From contig NC_083629.1 of NCBI RefSeq assembly GCF_963584025.1, positions 1,029,501 to 1,093,500 on the forward strand: 64,000 nucleotides of DNA, given 5' to 3'. The notes under the pieces were generated by a model. It was not told the DNA's origin and did no database searches. It saw nothing but the letters and a program-made list of their open reading frames with translations. Positions 22,555-32,439 of the stretch are shown one piece after another. The stretch comes from Labrus mixtus. Its lineage: Eukaryota; Chordata; Actinopteri; Labriformes; Labridae. The first letter of the stretch is position 1, and each line of letters starts with the position of its first letter. Both the position numbers and the translations under genes were made by a program.

Positions 22555-22804
22555 GCACCCCGCTGTCCCTCAGCACCTGTAGGAGCTCTACAAACAGAGT
22601 TCGGCTGAGCTTGACCAGGAGGAGCAGCTCGAGCTGGCACAACTGCTGTGCACCTATGGCAGTGTGTTTTAATCTGGGCCCAGTGACCTTGGCTGCACAA
22701 GCCTGGTACAGCATGACATTGTGACCCGGCCAGGCCACCCAGTTAAGCAGCCACCTCGCTGGATGGCGTGGGAGAAACAACATGTTGAAACAAGATTCAA
22801 CAGG
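22555..22804 (+). pseudogene. Protease-RT linker, multiply interrupted
   Basis: Short family-like segments lie in different frames: an ELYKQSSAELDQEEQ-like run near 22580-22625, CTYGSVF followed by TAA (22669-22671), then SGPSDLGCTSLVQHDIV and HPVKQPPRWM. Relatives carry these uninterrupted ahead of the reverse transcriptase. At least one stop and several frame changes lie here. Confidence 0.7.
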
Positions 22805-23560
22805 GCCTAGAGGCTGGACTAGCCCGCCGCAGCCACAGCAGTTGGGCTTCGCCCATAGTGATGGTACGTAAAAAAGATGGAACTTTACGTCTCTGTGTAG
22901 ACTACAGAGCCCTGAATGACTGCACCATTAAAGATGCATATCCATTGCCTTGCATTCAAGACACTCTTGACACCCTCTCCACTGCTAAGTGGTTCAGTAC
23001 GCTAGACTTGGCTTCTGGCTACTGGCAAGTCGAACTAAGCCCGAGAGCTCGCAAAGCGGCAGCATTTTGCTCCAGGACTGGCCTGTTCGAATGGAACATC
23101 ATGCCGTTTGGACTGTGCAACGCGCCTGCGACATTCCAGCGCCTGATGGACCGAGTCCTGGCCGGCATGCAGTGGGAGACCTGTCTGGTTTATCTGGACG
23201 ATATCATTGTGCTGGGCTGGGATGTGCCTGAAATGCTGCAGCGACTTGCTCAAATCTTCGACAGACTACACCAGGCCAACTTGAAGTTGAAACCTGCTAA
23301 GTGCTGCCTCTTCCGCCGACGGGTAGCTTACCTTGGCCACATTGTTTCAGAGGAGGGCGTGGTCACCGACCCCAGCAAAGTCCAGAAGGTGCAGGAGTGG
23401 CCGGTGCCTACTTCCGTCCAAGAGGTCCGTCAGTTCCTCGGCCTGGCATCATACTACCGACGTTTTGTAAAAGACTTTGCTACCGTGGCTGAACCTCTAC
23501 ACAACCTGACCAAGAAGTACTCTCAGTTCCGGTGGTCTACAGAGTGTCAGGAGCAGACCA
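22805..23560 (+). pseudogene. Reverse transcriptase domain of the LTR element
   Basis: The open frame runs from just after the stop near 22808 to 23580. It shows SSWASPIVMVRKKDGTLRLC (fingers), LNDCTIKDAYPLP, motif A FSTLDLASGYWQVEL, motif B IMPFGLCNAPATFQRLMD, motif C YLDDIIV at residues 112-118 counted from 22858, and the thumb/connection KLKPAKCCLF and YLGHIVSEEGV. Both motif C aspartates and the motif A aspartate are present, so the polymerase core looks intact. After RQFLGLASYYRRFVKDF the frame reaches the edge of a large deletion at about 23555. Confidence 0.9.
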
Positions 23561-23864
23561 CAGCAGTCTTCGCTGGCTGACGAGGATGAAGGAGCCTGAG
23601 GGGCAGCTTGCAAGGTGGCTTGAGAAGCTGAGTGAGTACGACTTTGAGATCATCCATCACCCTGGCCGACTGCACGACAATACTGACAGCCTCTCCAGAC
23701 AACCCTGCCGCCAGTCCTGCCCATGTAAGCTGCCTGATCCCTCCTCTCATCCAGTGACAATCAAGCACCAAAGGGTGCAGTGTGAGTTGGACTCTGTCTT
23801 CAACCAGGCAAAGCAGAGTCCAGTGGGGGTAGAAAGGCACCTTGATTCGACAAGGGGTAGTTGA
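23555..23864 (+). pseudogene. RNase H remnant (catalytic core deleted)
   Basis: The frame begins with an SLRWL segment, then KEPEGQLARWLEKLSEYDF and HHPGRLHDNTDSLSR, the C-terminal part of the Ty3/gypsy RNase H. The preceding reverse transcriptase ends at WSTECQE. In relatives roughly 130 residues separate these blocks and hold the catalytic acidic residues (DASxxGxGAVL and the TRRELLA region). They are absent, so an internal deletion of about 0.4 kb is inferred. Without RNase H the copy cannot complete reverse transcription itself. Confidence 0.8.
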
Positions 23865-23928
23865 AACCCCACAACCAGAAACAGACAACTCAGAGAGAAT
23901 CTATCTGACTAAGACTAACTAGACTGCT

Positions 23929-24540
23929 TTGTTCTCCGGCTGGTCCGCGGAGGAGCTGCAACAGGCCCAAGAGGCCGACCCAGACATTGCACCTGTTAGA
24001 ACATGGATAGCAACAGGTGGAGAGCGCCCTCCATGGACAACTGTCTCAGCTTGCAGTCCGGCCACCAAGACGTACTGGAGCCAGTGGAAGCGTCTCTACC
24101 TCCAGGATGGAGTTTTAGTCAGACGGTTTTACTGCCTGGATGATACCCAGTTCTATCCTCAAGTGGTACTGCCACATGTCTTCCAACCTGACATTATGAG
24201 GCAGGTGCATGAAGGACCGGTTGGGGGACATTTTGGGGTAGAGCGCACGGTGGCACGGCTACAGACTCGATACTACTGGTATCACATGAGAGAGGACGTT
24301 GCTCTCTGGTGCCGCACATGCACCAGTTGTGCAGCGAAAGCCAGGCCTCACAAGAAAGCACAGGCCCCCATGGGAACCGTCAGGGTGGGTGCTCCAATGG
24401 AACGCACCGCCTTGGACATCATGGGGCCATTGAATGAGACAGAGAGGAAAAACAGTTATGTGCTTGTAATACAAGACTATTTCACGAAATGGGTAGAAGC
24501 CTTTCCCCTACCCAATGAACAAGCAGTGACTGTGGCTTAA
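23929..24540 (+). pseudogene. Integrase N-terminal domain and start of the catalytic core
   Basis: The frame carries an HHCC zinc-binding domain: His94 and His101 (QVHEGPVGGHFG), then Cys128 and Cys131 (WCRTC). It continues with the first catalytic aspartate at residue 163 (ALDIMGPL) and YFTKWVEAFPLPNE. A TAA at 24538-24540 interrupts the core where relatives read through into EWVCRYGAP. The protein would insert the cDNA into the genome. Its first codon is not ATG; the natural product is the pol polyprotein. Confidence 0.85.
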
Positions 24541-24760
24541 GTGCTGGCGTCAGAGTGGGTGTGTCGTTATGGTGCACCACAAACAGTGCATAGTCACCAA
24601 GGCCGGAATTTTGAGTCTGAGGTATTCCAGAAAATGTGCACACTGTTTGGAATTGAGAAAACGCACACCACGCCTTTTCGACCACAATCTGACGGACAGG
24701 TGGAGAGATTTAACTCCACCCTACAGAAGATTTTGGCCACAACAGCAGAACACTGTCACT
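24541..24760 (+). pseudogene. Integrase core, second half, with a replaced catalytic residue
   Basis: Reads EWVCRYGAPQTVHSHQGRNF, then FRPQSDGQVERFN. Related integrases read HSDQGRNF at the second catalytic position; here the codon is CAC, so Asp is replaced by His. The catalytic glutamate in GQVERFN is kept. Near 24760 the frame shifts, and the family-like sequence continues in another frame. Confidence 0.85.
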
Positions 24761-25627
24761 TGGGACTGGGACCTAATGATCCCCTACGCCGTCATGGCTT
24801 ACAGAGCAACCAGGCACAGTGCTGCCAGTTTCACACCTAACTTCATGATGTTCGGCCGTGAAGTGAGTGAACCGGTGGACCTCGTAACTGGCCTGCCCCC
24901 GGACCCTGAGACGGCTCCTTCTTCCCCTGAGTATGTCCAGCAACTCCGGGAGAGGCTGGAGTTGGCTCATCGGATTGCCAGAGATGCACTGGGGGAGTCA
25001 GTGCAACGTGCAAAGAGACAATATGACAAAAACTGCTGCCGCACACAGTATCGGGTTGGAGATGCTGTGTGGTACCTCATCAAAGGCACGAAAAAAGTCA
25101 GGAACAAGGTCAGAAAGTTTCTCCCGTCATATGAAGGCCCATTCTTCATCCTCGGTCATCTGGATGACCTAGTCTATCGCATCCAGAAAGGCTCAAAGAC
25201 CAAAGTGAAAGTGGTTCATCAGGACCAGCTGAAGCCCTACCGCAGCCGAGAGCCTTTGGACAACTCCTGGGCCCTGCAACAAGCACAGGCCTGGACACCA
25301 GTCGAGGTGTCACCTCCAGCGTTGAACATGAGTTCGGCGGATCAAGACCTTGGGCTGTTCGCAGATGCTGCCACGGAGGAAGCTTCAGCCGACGCTTCAT
25401 CAGACTCAGCCAGGGAGGACACCTCGGATGACATTTCACCTGATCCAGTAGGGGACACCCCTGCTACAGATGCCCAAGCATCCTTTCCCTTTCCTTCCCA
25501 CACCTCACCCTCCTTGGACTTTTCTTCTGCTGAGGACTGTCAGGATAGTGGGGGTGGTGATGCAGAACTACCTCACCCCAGTCCTCGCACTCAACGGCCC
25601 AGACGTCGGCAGAGACCCCGGGTTTGA
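24750..25627 (+). pseudogene. Integrase C-terminal part with GPY/F-type module
   Basis: Family-like from about 24755: DLMIPYAVMAYRATRHSAA and TPNFMMFGREV, then a helical RERLELAHRIARDAL stretch, the YRVGDAVWYL beta strand and LPSYEGPFFIL, a GPY/F-type module, followed by KVKVVHQDQLKPY. The last 120 residues are an acidic, Ser/Pro-rich tail ending in basic RPRRRQRPRV. No chromodomain is visible. The frame stops at 25627, about 500 bp before the 3' LTR. Confidence 0.85.
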
Positions 25628-26122
25628 TATGGTGAGTGGGTGGCTCACTAGGTTCATATGTTCAAGGACAGTTAAGAAGAGAAAAGAAAACTCAAAAAGG
25701 TATTGACTGTTTTATACTGTTTGCTACTGTTGGAGCTAACTAAGATTTTCCATGTTCTCTATAAAATAGAAAATTTTGAGGATTTAAGGGTAAAGATTGT
25801 CACGCACTTTGACAAACTGTATTTTTTTATTATGATGCCTTTATTTAGTGAGGTTTAGTTACATAAGCTCCAGTCACCTGCTTAAAGCATGCCTAAAGCA
25901 GTTCATACTAACCAGTGAATTGAATTGTGTAAATGTTTTCTCGAAGGTTTATTGTGCTCTGTATGTAAAAGTGTAGCTTGGTATGACCTGCTAACTGTTG
26001 AAATTCCCACAAAGAAAATATTCACCCATGATGGACTGGCCACTGAGGAAGGCTGTATAACATTATTCCTGGAAGTGTTGTATATCCATGTGCTGGAGTG
26101 TCATTATGACTTATTTCCATCC
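25628..26122 (+). other. Untranslated 3' region of the LTR element
   Basis: AT-rich spacer between pol and the polypurine tract; no envelope or extra frame seen. Confidence 0.6.
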
Positions 26123-26135
26123 AGAGTGGGGGTAG
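26123..26135 (+). promoter_or_regulatory. Polypurine tract
   Basis: AGAGTGGGGGTAG lies directly before the 3' LTR, where plus-strand DNA synthesis is primed in LTR elements. Confidence 0.7.
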
Positions 26136-26518
26136 TGTTATACGAGCAGGGTATGTCTGTCTGTGAATGGCTTAGTGCACGTGTGTGGGTGGGAGGAGCG
26201 AGAGAGGAGAGAGAGAGAACGAGGCGAATGTGTGTGTTCGGCGGGTGTGTGCATGAGGCAAGTTATGATAGCGGAGACCGGAGCAGAATGTGTAGCAAAG
26301 TGTATGTACAGTTCAAGCTCTGCGAGCATAATAAACGGCCCGGAAGCCCAACATAACAAGCCGGACTCTCCGTTGTCTGTTTACACCTTGCTGCACTCCA
26401 GTGAAGTGACGGGGGTTAGCCCCGAAGTTGAGAACTACGACTTCGGCCCTGGAGCAGACAAATAAGTCTCCCCTGTGCGCCCTGACCACGGTTGGAACGC
26501 GGAGCAGGAAGGTTAACA
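26136..26518 (+). repeat. 3' LTR (383 bp)
   Basis: Same length and termini as the 5' LTR, followed by the CATG target duplication at 26519-26522. Confidence 0.93.
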
Positions 26519-26799
26519 CATGCCTCCAAAATGAACGTACACCTGGGTCAGAGTTTGCTTACCGGTGCGCACATTTTACCGTCAGGTTTGTTTTTATAGA
26601 TCACTAACTTTGCGTGGGAAAAGGCGTACGCCAGTTTCAGACCCCGTTTTGTGCGTACGCAACGGTTATAAATGAGACCCCAGGTCTTTTGACAAAGCAA
26701 GTCATTCTTTGGTATTTTTTTTTTGTCGATTGTTCTTGGCTAACATCTGTTGTTTTTTTATAAACCCATATGACATCATGGATTTTCCAGGAAGAAAAA

Positions 26800-26995
26800 A
26801 ATCCACATGAAACACAGGAAAACCTGTCCCGTCCATGTAAACAAGATGTAAACACGGCTACGACAACAGTACAGCTGGCGGGACTCACGCTTCTCACTCA
26901 TTGTAAACAGTCATGACTCAGAGACACATTTAAAGAGGATTTGATTTCTGGTGTATTTATGTGTAAAATGTTGCGTTCTTCCTTTAAAGGCTGTG
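26800..26995 (+). mobile_element. TTAA-type MITE fragment, copy 1
   Basis: CAGCTGGCGGGACTCACGC, TTCTCACTCATTGTAAACAG and TCATGACTCAGAG recur, inverted, at 32480-32535, and in looser form at 33488-33535. Only the right half of the element is present. Confidence 0.65.
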
Positions 26996-28089
26996 TTAGT
27001 AATTTCAAACTTTGAGTTGAATCAAGGTGCTAAGAATGCCAATATTTCTTTGCAAGACCCAATATCCATCAAGGGAATTCATTATGGTTGTTCTATGTCT
27101 GTCATCTTTTTTAAATTAAACATATCCCTTATAATTACTCATTAGTGAATTTAGCAAGCAAGGAAATGTAGAAAATAAAGCACCTCTGGAAACCCCTTCA
27201 GTGTGTATTCCTTATGTTTCGGAGCATCTTTCTGACCTGCCCTCCCTTTGCGATGTGCCATTTGGGCTGCCAATCACCATGACAGCTGTCAATCACGCAG
27301 CAGCTGAAAAAATATGTTTGACAAGTGAAGTCACTGGCCCCGGACAGGAGACAGGGGACATTAGATGGCCTGAAAAAAGCCTGGATGGTATCAACTTGCA
27401 GAGACATTATATCTTCCTGGTGACTTCATTTGAGATAATGATTTAGGGGGATAAATAATGCTTTACTGTAGAGAGTATATGGCACACAGACACACTCAAA
27501 AGAGAAACCATAATGTTCAGTATAGTCATTATTTTTGGTTAGGATCTATAACATGTGGCCAATTCCAGGAGCTAAAGCCTTTAGCATCTCTATTAACACA
27601 TTATGTGTCGGAGATGAATGAAAACATTATTTTCTTCTGCAGGTATAGAGAGAGCCATACATTGACATAAATTGAGACTGTTTGGGCTAACCCAATATCT
27701 TGGAGGGTGTATTTTTTTTTATCTGTGCATCATTTGGTGTCTCTATGGCTGCTTGAGTTCCAATTTTTTGGACATTGGACGTTGTCTCAGTGAAGTCAAC
27801 CATTGGTTTCTGAAGCAGACTTTTGAAGCCTATTGTTTGGGGGTTGCCATATTGGAAATGCCTTCTCAACTTGTACAAAAGGCAAAGAGCTGGAACTGAG
27901 GCGTCCTGGTAAACAGCTATAACCTCCCTGCCCCTTATTATTATCATTACTACTATCCTTCATTAAATCAAAACAGATGAGCTATAAAAAGATCAGGAAA
28001 ACGTGAGCCATTCAAACCGAATTCATTTTTTGAAACAGACTGTAAACATTTTAATTTCTGCTTTAAATTATAATTTCTTTTTAATTGTT
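26996..28089. other. No gene seen; includes a CNE-like stretch
   Basis: No repeat signature I can name. From about 27190 to 27430 the base composition is balanced, and at 27279-27290 the palindrome TGACAGCTGTCA joins a TALE-type homeodomain core with an E-box. That makes it a candidate non-coding regulatory stretch, unproven. Confidence 0.35.
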
Positions 28090-28260
28090 GTGTATGGGAC
28101 TTCCAGGTCTTTGCAGTTCTTGGAGGGTCCACTTGAGGCTGGCTTCAGTAATTTAAACGTCCACATTGGCTTAATTTTTCAACACCTGAGGTTGCCGCTT
28201 GCAAGCTACCAAGCTAATAACAGCATAGCTAAGGATACAGAGCTAACCAAAGTTTAAGTT
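28090..28260 (-). repeat. Unclassified dispersed fish repeat
   Basis: GACTTCCAGGTCTTTGCAG, TTCTTGGAGGGTCCACTTG and AGGCTGGCTTCAG resemble a dispersed teleost repeat I know only from its sequence; the class is unknown to me. A GCTAA-rich patch follows. Confidence 0.4.
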
Positions 28261-29693
28261 GACAAGCTAAACAGCAATAAATATTCACCTGACCTTAAAA
28301 AGGAAGTCCTATTCACAAACCGCAACGTCTGTTGACAGTTCTGAACGACGTTCTTTGGCTGCCATTATTGATTGAAACAGGACAAAAACAAGACAATTTA
28401 CACCTATCGGCATTGCCGGTGAACCTATATGGAAGTATATCCTAGGTATTACACATTTTGATCCCTGAAAGGTAATTCTGAAGAGTTGAACGAATAGGAC
28501 TTACTTTCAGTATCTCCCTCTCCAACAATGAGCCAGTTTCAACAACTGCACAGACATAATTAGGTTAGGAATGACTTTCATGTTTTTGACTTTGAACCTG
28601 ATAATGAAAACAGCACAGCTCTTTGAACCTGACACCTGCTGTGTTGACACACTGCCAACCGTCTTTCTTTTTTCTTAACTCTTATGAATCATCATCTTCA
28701 TCCTTCATGTGTTACAATTGCTTGCTCAAACTAGTTATTTCAGAAATCAGTAATTTGGAAGTTTCCTGGAACAACCTCATTACTTTGGTGCTTCCAGTGT
28801 TTCACAATATAATAGGACAAAAAATGAATGGAAAGCAGTTTGCAAGCAGCCCAGTTACTAAATCAGTGGCCTATTTTGAGTGTTTTTCCAGCAGAACTGA
28901 GATTGATCCTGCTGTTTTGTGTCAAGACACATCTTTTTTTTTCTTTCTTGGTAGGAGAAATGACTTATAAAACTCCACAAAATGTGTATGTCTCTGTGAA
29001 AAGGTTCTTCCATAGCCCCTACCTTCCCTTCACTTACTGCAGCCAGCAGATGAGGGTGAGTGAGGTCACCTGAGCCTGATTGATTCTTCTTTCTACCTGA
29101 AATGTTAAATAAAACAAGTTTCTGGTTTACTATTGTTAGTTAATATTGTGCTTTAGAATCCCACTTGAAATATTATCATAATAATTTGCTGTTAAATGAT
29201 TTATCATTGTTTTAGTGGGAATTTTGTTCTTTGGCTTTTATTTTCAATATGTTCAATATATTTAACAAAAGTGTGTTACTATGCCCAAGTTCTAAAACAA
29301 TGTTAAATTCTAACAGTTAATAGTTATTGTTGGTTAAGTAATTATACAAAAGGACATTAAACTGGCAGAGTAAACCCACTGAAAATAACAAAAGTTATGA
29401 AATAGCTGATTGCCTTATTAGTATGGTTGAATGTCACTTGTGCTCAAATGCTGTACATAAAGACACATTTAAGGAATTTTCTTTTAATTTAACAATTAAA
29501 CTATACATATGCAGTTTCACATTTAATTTGTTGTTCAGATACTTTTTTCATTGCATTATTTGTGTTTTGTTAATTAATGACATCAACAAATCAAAAACCG
29601 ACAAGCAATCAAGTAATTATTGCTAAGCACAAGTGGACCGGCCATTTAATGAACGACAAGGCCCACATTCTGAAAAAAAAAAGAAATTGACCT
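28261..29693. other. No recognisable gene
   Basis: AT-rich DNA. The 115-codon frame at 28623-28970 has no family motif. Nothing else stands out. Confidence 0.5.
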
Positions 29694-29701
29694 GCAAACA
29701 C

Positions 29702-30536
29702 TAGTGATGGGAAAAGCAGTTCGTTCAGTGAACGAAACACTGACTGAACGTGAACGAGCAAAACTGCGAGTCACCAGCCTCAGTCACACACACACTGTAC
29801 TGACTGAAACACGATTGTTAGTGGATGTTAAAACAGTCAGCTGAGTGAAATTAAGTTGGATATAAAAGCTGTTTGCAAACTGACAGCAGCTATAAAAAGC
29901 ACATACATTTTCGCGACACCTAAATGTTAAATAATATATTTGCTACTTCCTCAATTTTGGAGACATGAGAGGGAGAAGTAGGGGCGGGCTTTAGCGACAC
30001 AGAGCTCCCGACCGACTCCGTCCTGTTGGTTCAGTCAGTACGTATCACTGACATGAAAGGAAGCGGGAGGGCGGGCTTTGAGCTAGTGATGGGAAAAGCA
30101 GTTCTTTTCAGTGTACTGAATCAGTAGAATCAGTTCAGTAAAGTGATTCATTCAAAAGTTTCGTTCACTGAATCGTTCAGTACTTCTCTGCAGCTCTGTC
30201 TGTGAATCAGAATTTAATAAACTGAAACATGGCCGAACGTTTAGTTCTGCTCGCGATCGTACTGAGAACAGCCGGTGGTGAATAATAAACCAATGAGCTG
30301 AGAATTTAGTTGGATAAAGTTACAGTTTGCAAACTGAAAGCTGCTAAAACAATCACATTTATTTTCCCCGACCGTTCTGTTCAGTACGTTCAGTAAACGA
30401 TCAGTTTGTTCACTGAACGGGAGCTCCGCTCTTCCTCTCAGCTCCGCCTCCGAGTCACTCTCTTCCTCTCGGTACGTTCAGTGAACGAAACACTGACTGA
30501 ACGTGAACGAGCGAGACTGCGAGTCACCAGCCTCAG

Positions 30537-30608
<72 letters not shown>

Positions 30609-30805
30609 TACTGACTGAGGAGAGGAGGGAGGGCGGGCTTTGAGCGACTCTTACGGTCTAGAGAGAGAGACACGAGACAGGAGAGAGGAGAGCGCAACTG
30701 AAGTTGAGAAAAGAACGACTCTTTTCAGTAAGTGTTTCAGTTCAGTTCGTTCACCCAGATGATTCGTTCATTTTGAACGAATCGTTCATGACCGACACAT
30801 CACTA
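29702..30805. mobile_element. hAT-type non-autonomous transposon with palindromic subrepeats
   Basis: Starts TAGTGATGGG and ends ACACATCACTA (inverted termini TAGTGATG). It is flanked by a perfect 8-bp duplication, GCAAACAC, at 29694-29701 and 30806-30813, the hallmark of hAT insertion. The interior has no transposase. It contains repeated CGTTCAGTGAACG palindromes, an inner second start (CTAGTGATGGGAAAAGCAG near 30083), two near copies of an AACGAAACACTGACTGAACG segment and a (CA)n run. The small frame at 30406-30618 is only a product of this repeat structure. Confidence 0.9.
30536..30606. repeat. (CA)n microsatellite inside the hAT element
   Basis: About 70 bases of uninterrupted CA. The sister segment at 29785-29795 has only a few CA units, so the run expanded within one of the two internal copies. 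Confidence 0.95.
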
Positions 30806-30813
30806 GCAAACAC

Positions 30814-32439
30814 ATTCAACTTGATGTACTGTATGCACAGCCCATTGGCCACAAATACTGTAAGGCAGGTAGCAACCATCATTTCCAACAATCTTTCAAG
30901 TGAATCCATCCATGCAATATCAGAGCCCAAGCATGAAATTATGAGATGAAGGCCTAACAAAGGGAGCAGAGCTGAATTAAAATACTAATCCAAACCATCA
31001 GAAAAAAGATGGAGCCGAAAAAGTGGTAGAGAAAACGTAGTGATCTCAAGTCAAGCATCATTTTCATAAAGTTTTTTATGTCTACATATATGAAGTCAGT
31101 GCATTGATTCAACAGCAGTGATTTACATACCTGTATAATGTTACTCTGGTGAGATGAGCAGCAGCAGGTTTATTCCAGCAGAGAAGAGGGACAGGACAAA
31201 GTCAAGCCTAAGGACCTCCAAGCAGCTGATACATTTAGTGACAGTGATAATGAGGCTCAGGTGGCTGAGCTCTAATATGTAGACAGTGGTGTGTTTTGCT
31301 AAGATGCTGTTGGCTAGAATACACTGTACCTGCTATGTGGTTGGAATAAAGATACATTTGGATGTTACTTCAAGTGTTGGGAAAAACAAGGTATCTCCAC
31401 TTACTGTGCCTTCTTTAATCAGGGAATATGTAGCAATTTTCAAACACTGAAAATACTCATTGGGTTAAATAAAAGTGACTTTTTTTTAGATTTCTTCAAA
31501 TATGCTACCATTTTAAAGATACATGTTAGAGATTCAAAAACAGTTTGAGAATAACCCCCTAAACATTTTTTTAAAAGTGCTTACATAGGAGACTCTGGGC
31601 GTGAAATAATTCCAAGGTAATAAAATGGCTTCAAGAGATGAAAATGGAAAATACCATCTACATACCAAAATTTGAAACTAATAAATGAATCTCGAAGGAG
31701 CCTGAAAAAAACATACTGTGAATTAATCTTGACCTTATGGAGATCATTCAGATGGAAGAGTCTTTTCAGTTACATTATCATACCTGTTCAGAAATATGAT
31801 CATTGAAGCTCTTCCAGCTGCTGGAGGAACAGTGGCTCCCATCAATAATTCTCACCTGTTTTTGTCGTTCAGTACAGTTTCTGCTGCAAGATCACAGAGA
31901 ATTAACTAAACCAAATACTTACTTTGAATACTGAGCACTGCTGCCAGAAAGGCATTGAAAAGATGGCTTGAACCAGTCACCCCATTTAGTCAAGACTGGC
32001 ATGATGTAATTTACAAAATATGTTGAATAGAACGAGCCATTGAGGCTTCAGAAAAACAAGTTGTAGGAGCTTCGGGGGAAAATGAAATCCTATGTCCCCT
32101 AAACGCCTATCAATGGTTTAAGTAGGTTTATTTAACTTTCAAACACTTACTGCATATATATCTCTCTATATATATAGATATATATCTATATATATATATC
32201 ATTTTGCTTCTTCTTAAGAATGGAAAGAAACCCCATGTCCAACATTTTCTGTCTGATTATTGATGTAATTTCATTTTTATAATACAGTAAATACAAATGA
32301 AAAGAGGGAACACTCTGAAGATTATCTGATGACTTTTCATAGTCTGTGAATATGTGATTCCAAAGAAATTTACAAAATAAAATAAATACAGATTAATTAT
32401 TTTGGAGACATATGCCAGTGGTACCAAAGGAAGAATGTG
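30814..32439. other. No gene seen; (TA)n stretch
   Basis: A TATA/GATA-type simple repeat lies at about 32154-32200. The rest is AT-rich DNA without motif. Confidence 0.5.

Larger units (their letters stand above)
19979..26518 (+). mobile_element. Ty3/gypsy LTR retrotransposon, complete ends, defective interior
   Basis: Two 383-bp LTRs that begin TGTTATAC and end GTTAACA flank gag, protease, reverse transcriptase, remnant RNase H and integrase, in the order typical of Ty3/gypsy (Metaviridae). The target duplication is CATG (19975-19978 and 26519-26522). By eye the LTRs differ at 8 of 383 positions. The interior has several frameshifts and stops and has lost the RNase H core, so this copy is not autonomous. 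No envelope-like frame is present. It inserted into the Harbinger-like element. Confidence 0.93.
18746..26683. mobile_element. Harbinger-like DNA transposon interrupted by an LTR element
   Basis: CTGGGGTCTCATTTATAA at 18746-18763 and its inverse ending CCCAG at 26683 are terminal inverted repeats. Inside both ends are CpG-containing motifs: GTGCGCAC on the left and GTGCGTACGC on the right. Termini of this type (GGGGTCTCATTTATAAA with GCGTACGC) are, to my knowledge, those of PIF/Harbinger elements in fish. About 1.4 kb of its own sequence is left; the rest is the Ty3/gypsy insertion at 19979-26518. I could not settle the 3-bp target duplication. Confidence 0.7.

Noticed and set aside
22287..22700. 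137-codon minus-strand frame in the Ty3/gypsy element
   Set aside because: Antisense shadow of the gag-protease region; no antisense gene is known for such elements.
25925..26356. 143-codon frame running into the 3' LTR
   Set aside because: The part inside the LTR repeats the frame in the 5' LTR and is non-coding regulatory sequence; no envelope-like signal or membrane segment pattern is supported.
30406..30618. 70-codon frame ending in a His/Thr repeat
   Set aside because: It is a translation of the palindromic subrepeats and the (CA)n microsatellite inside a hAT element.
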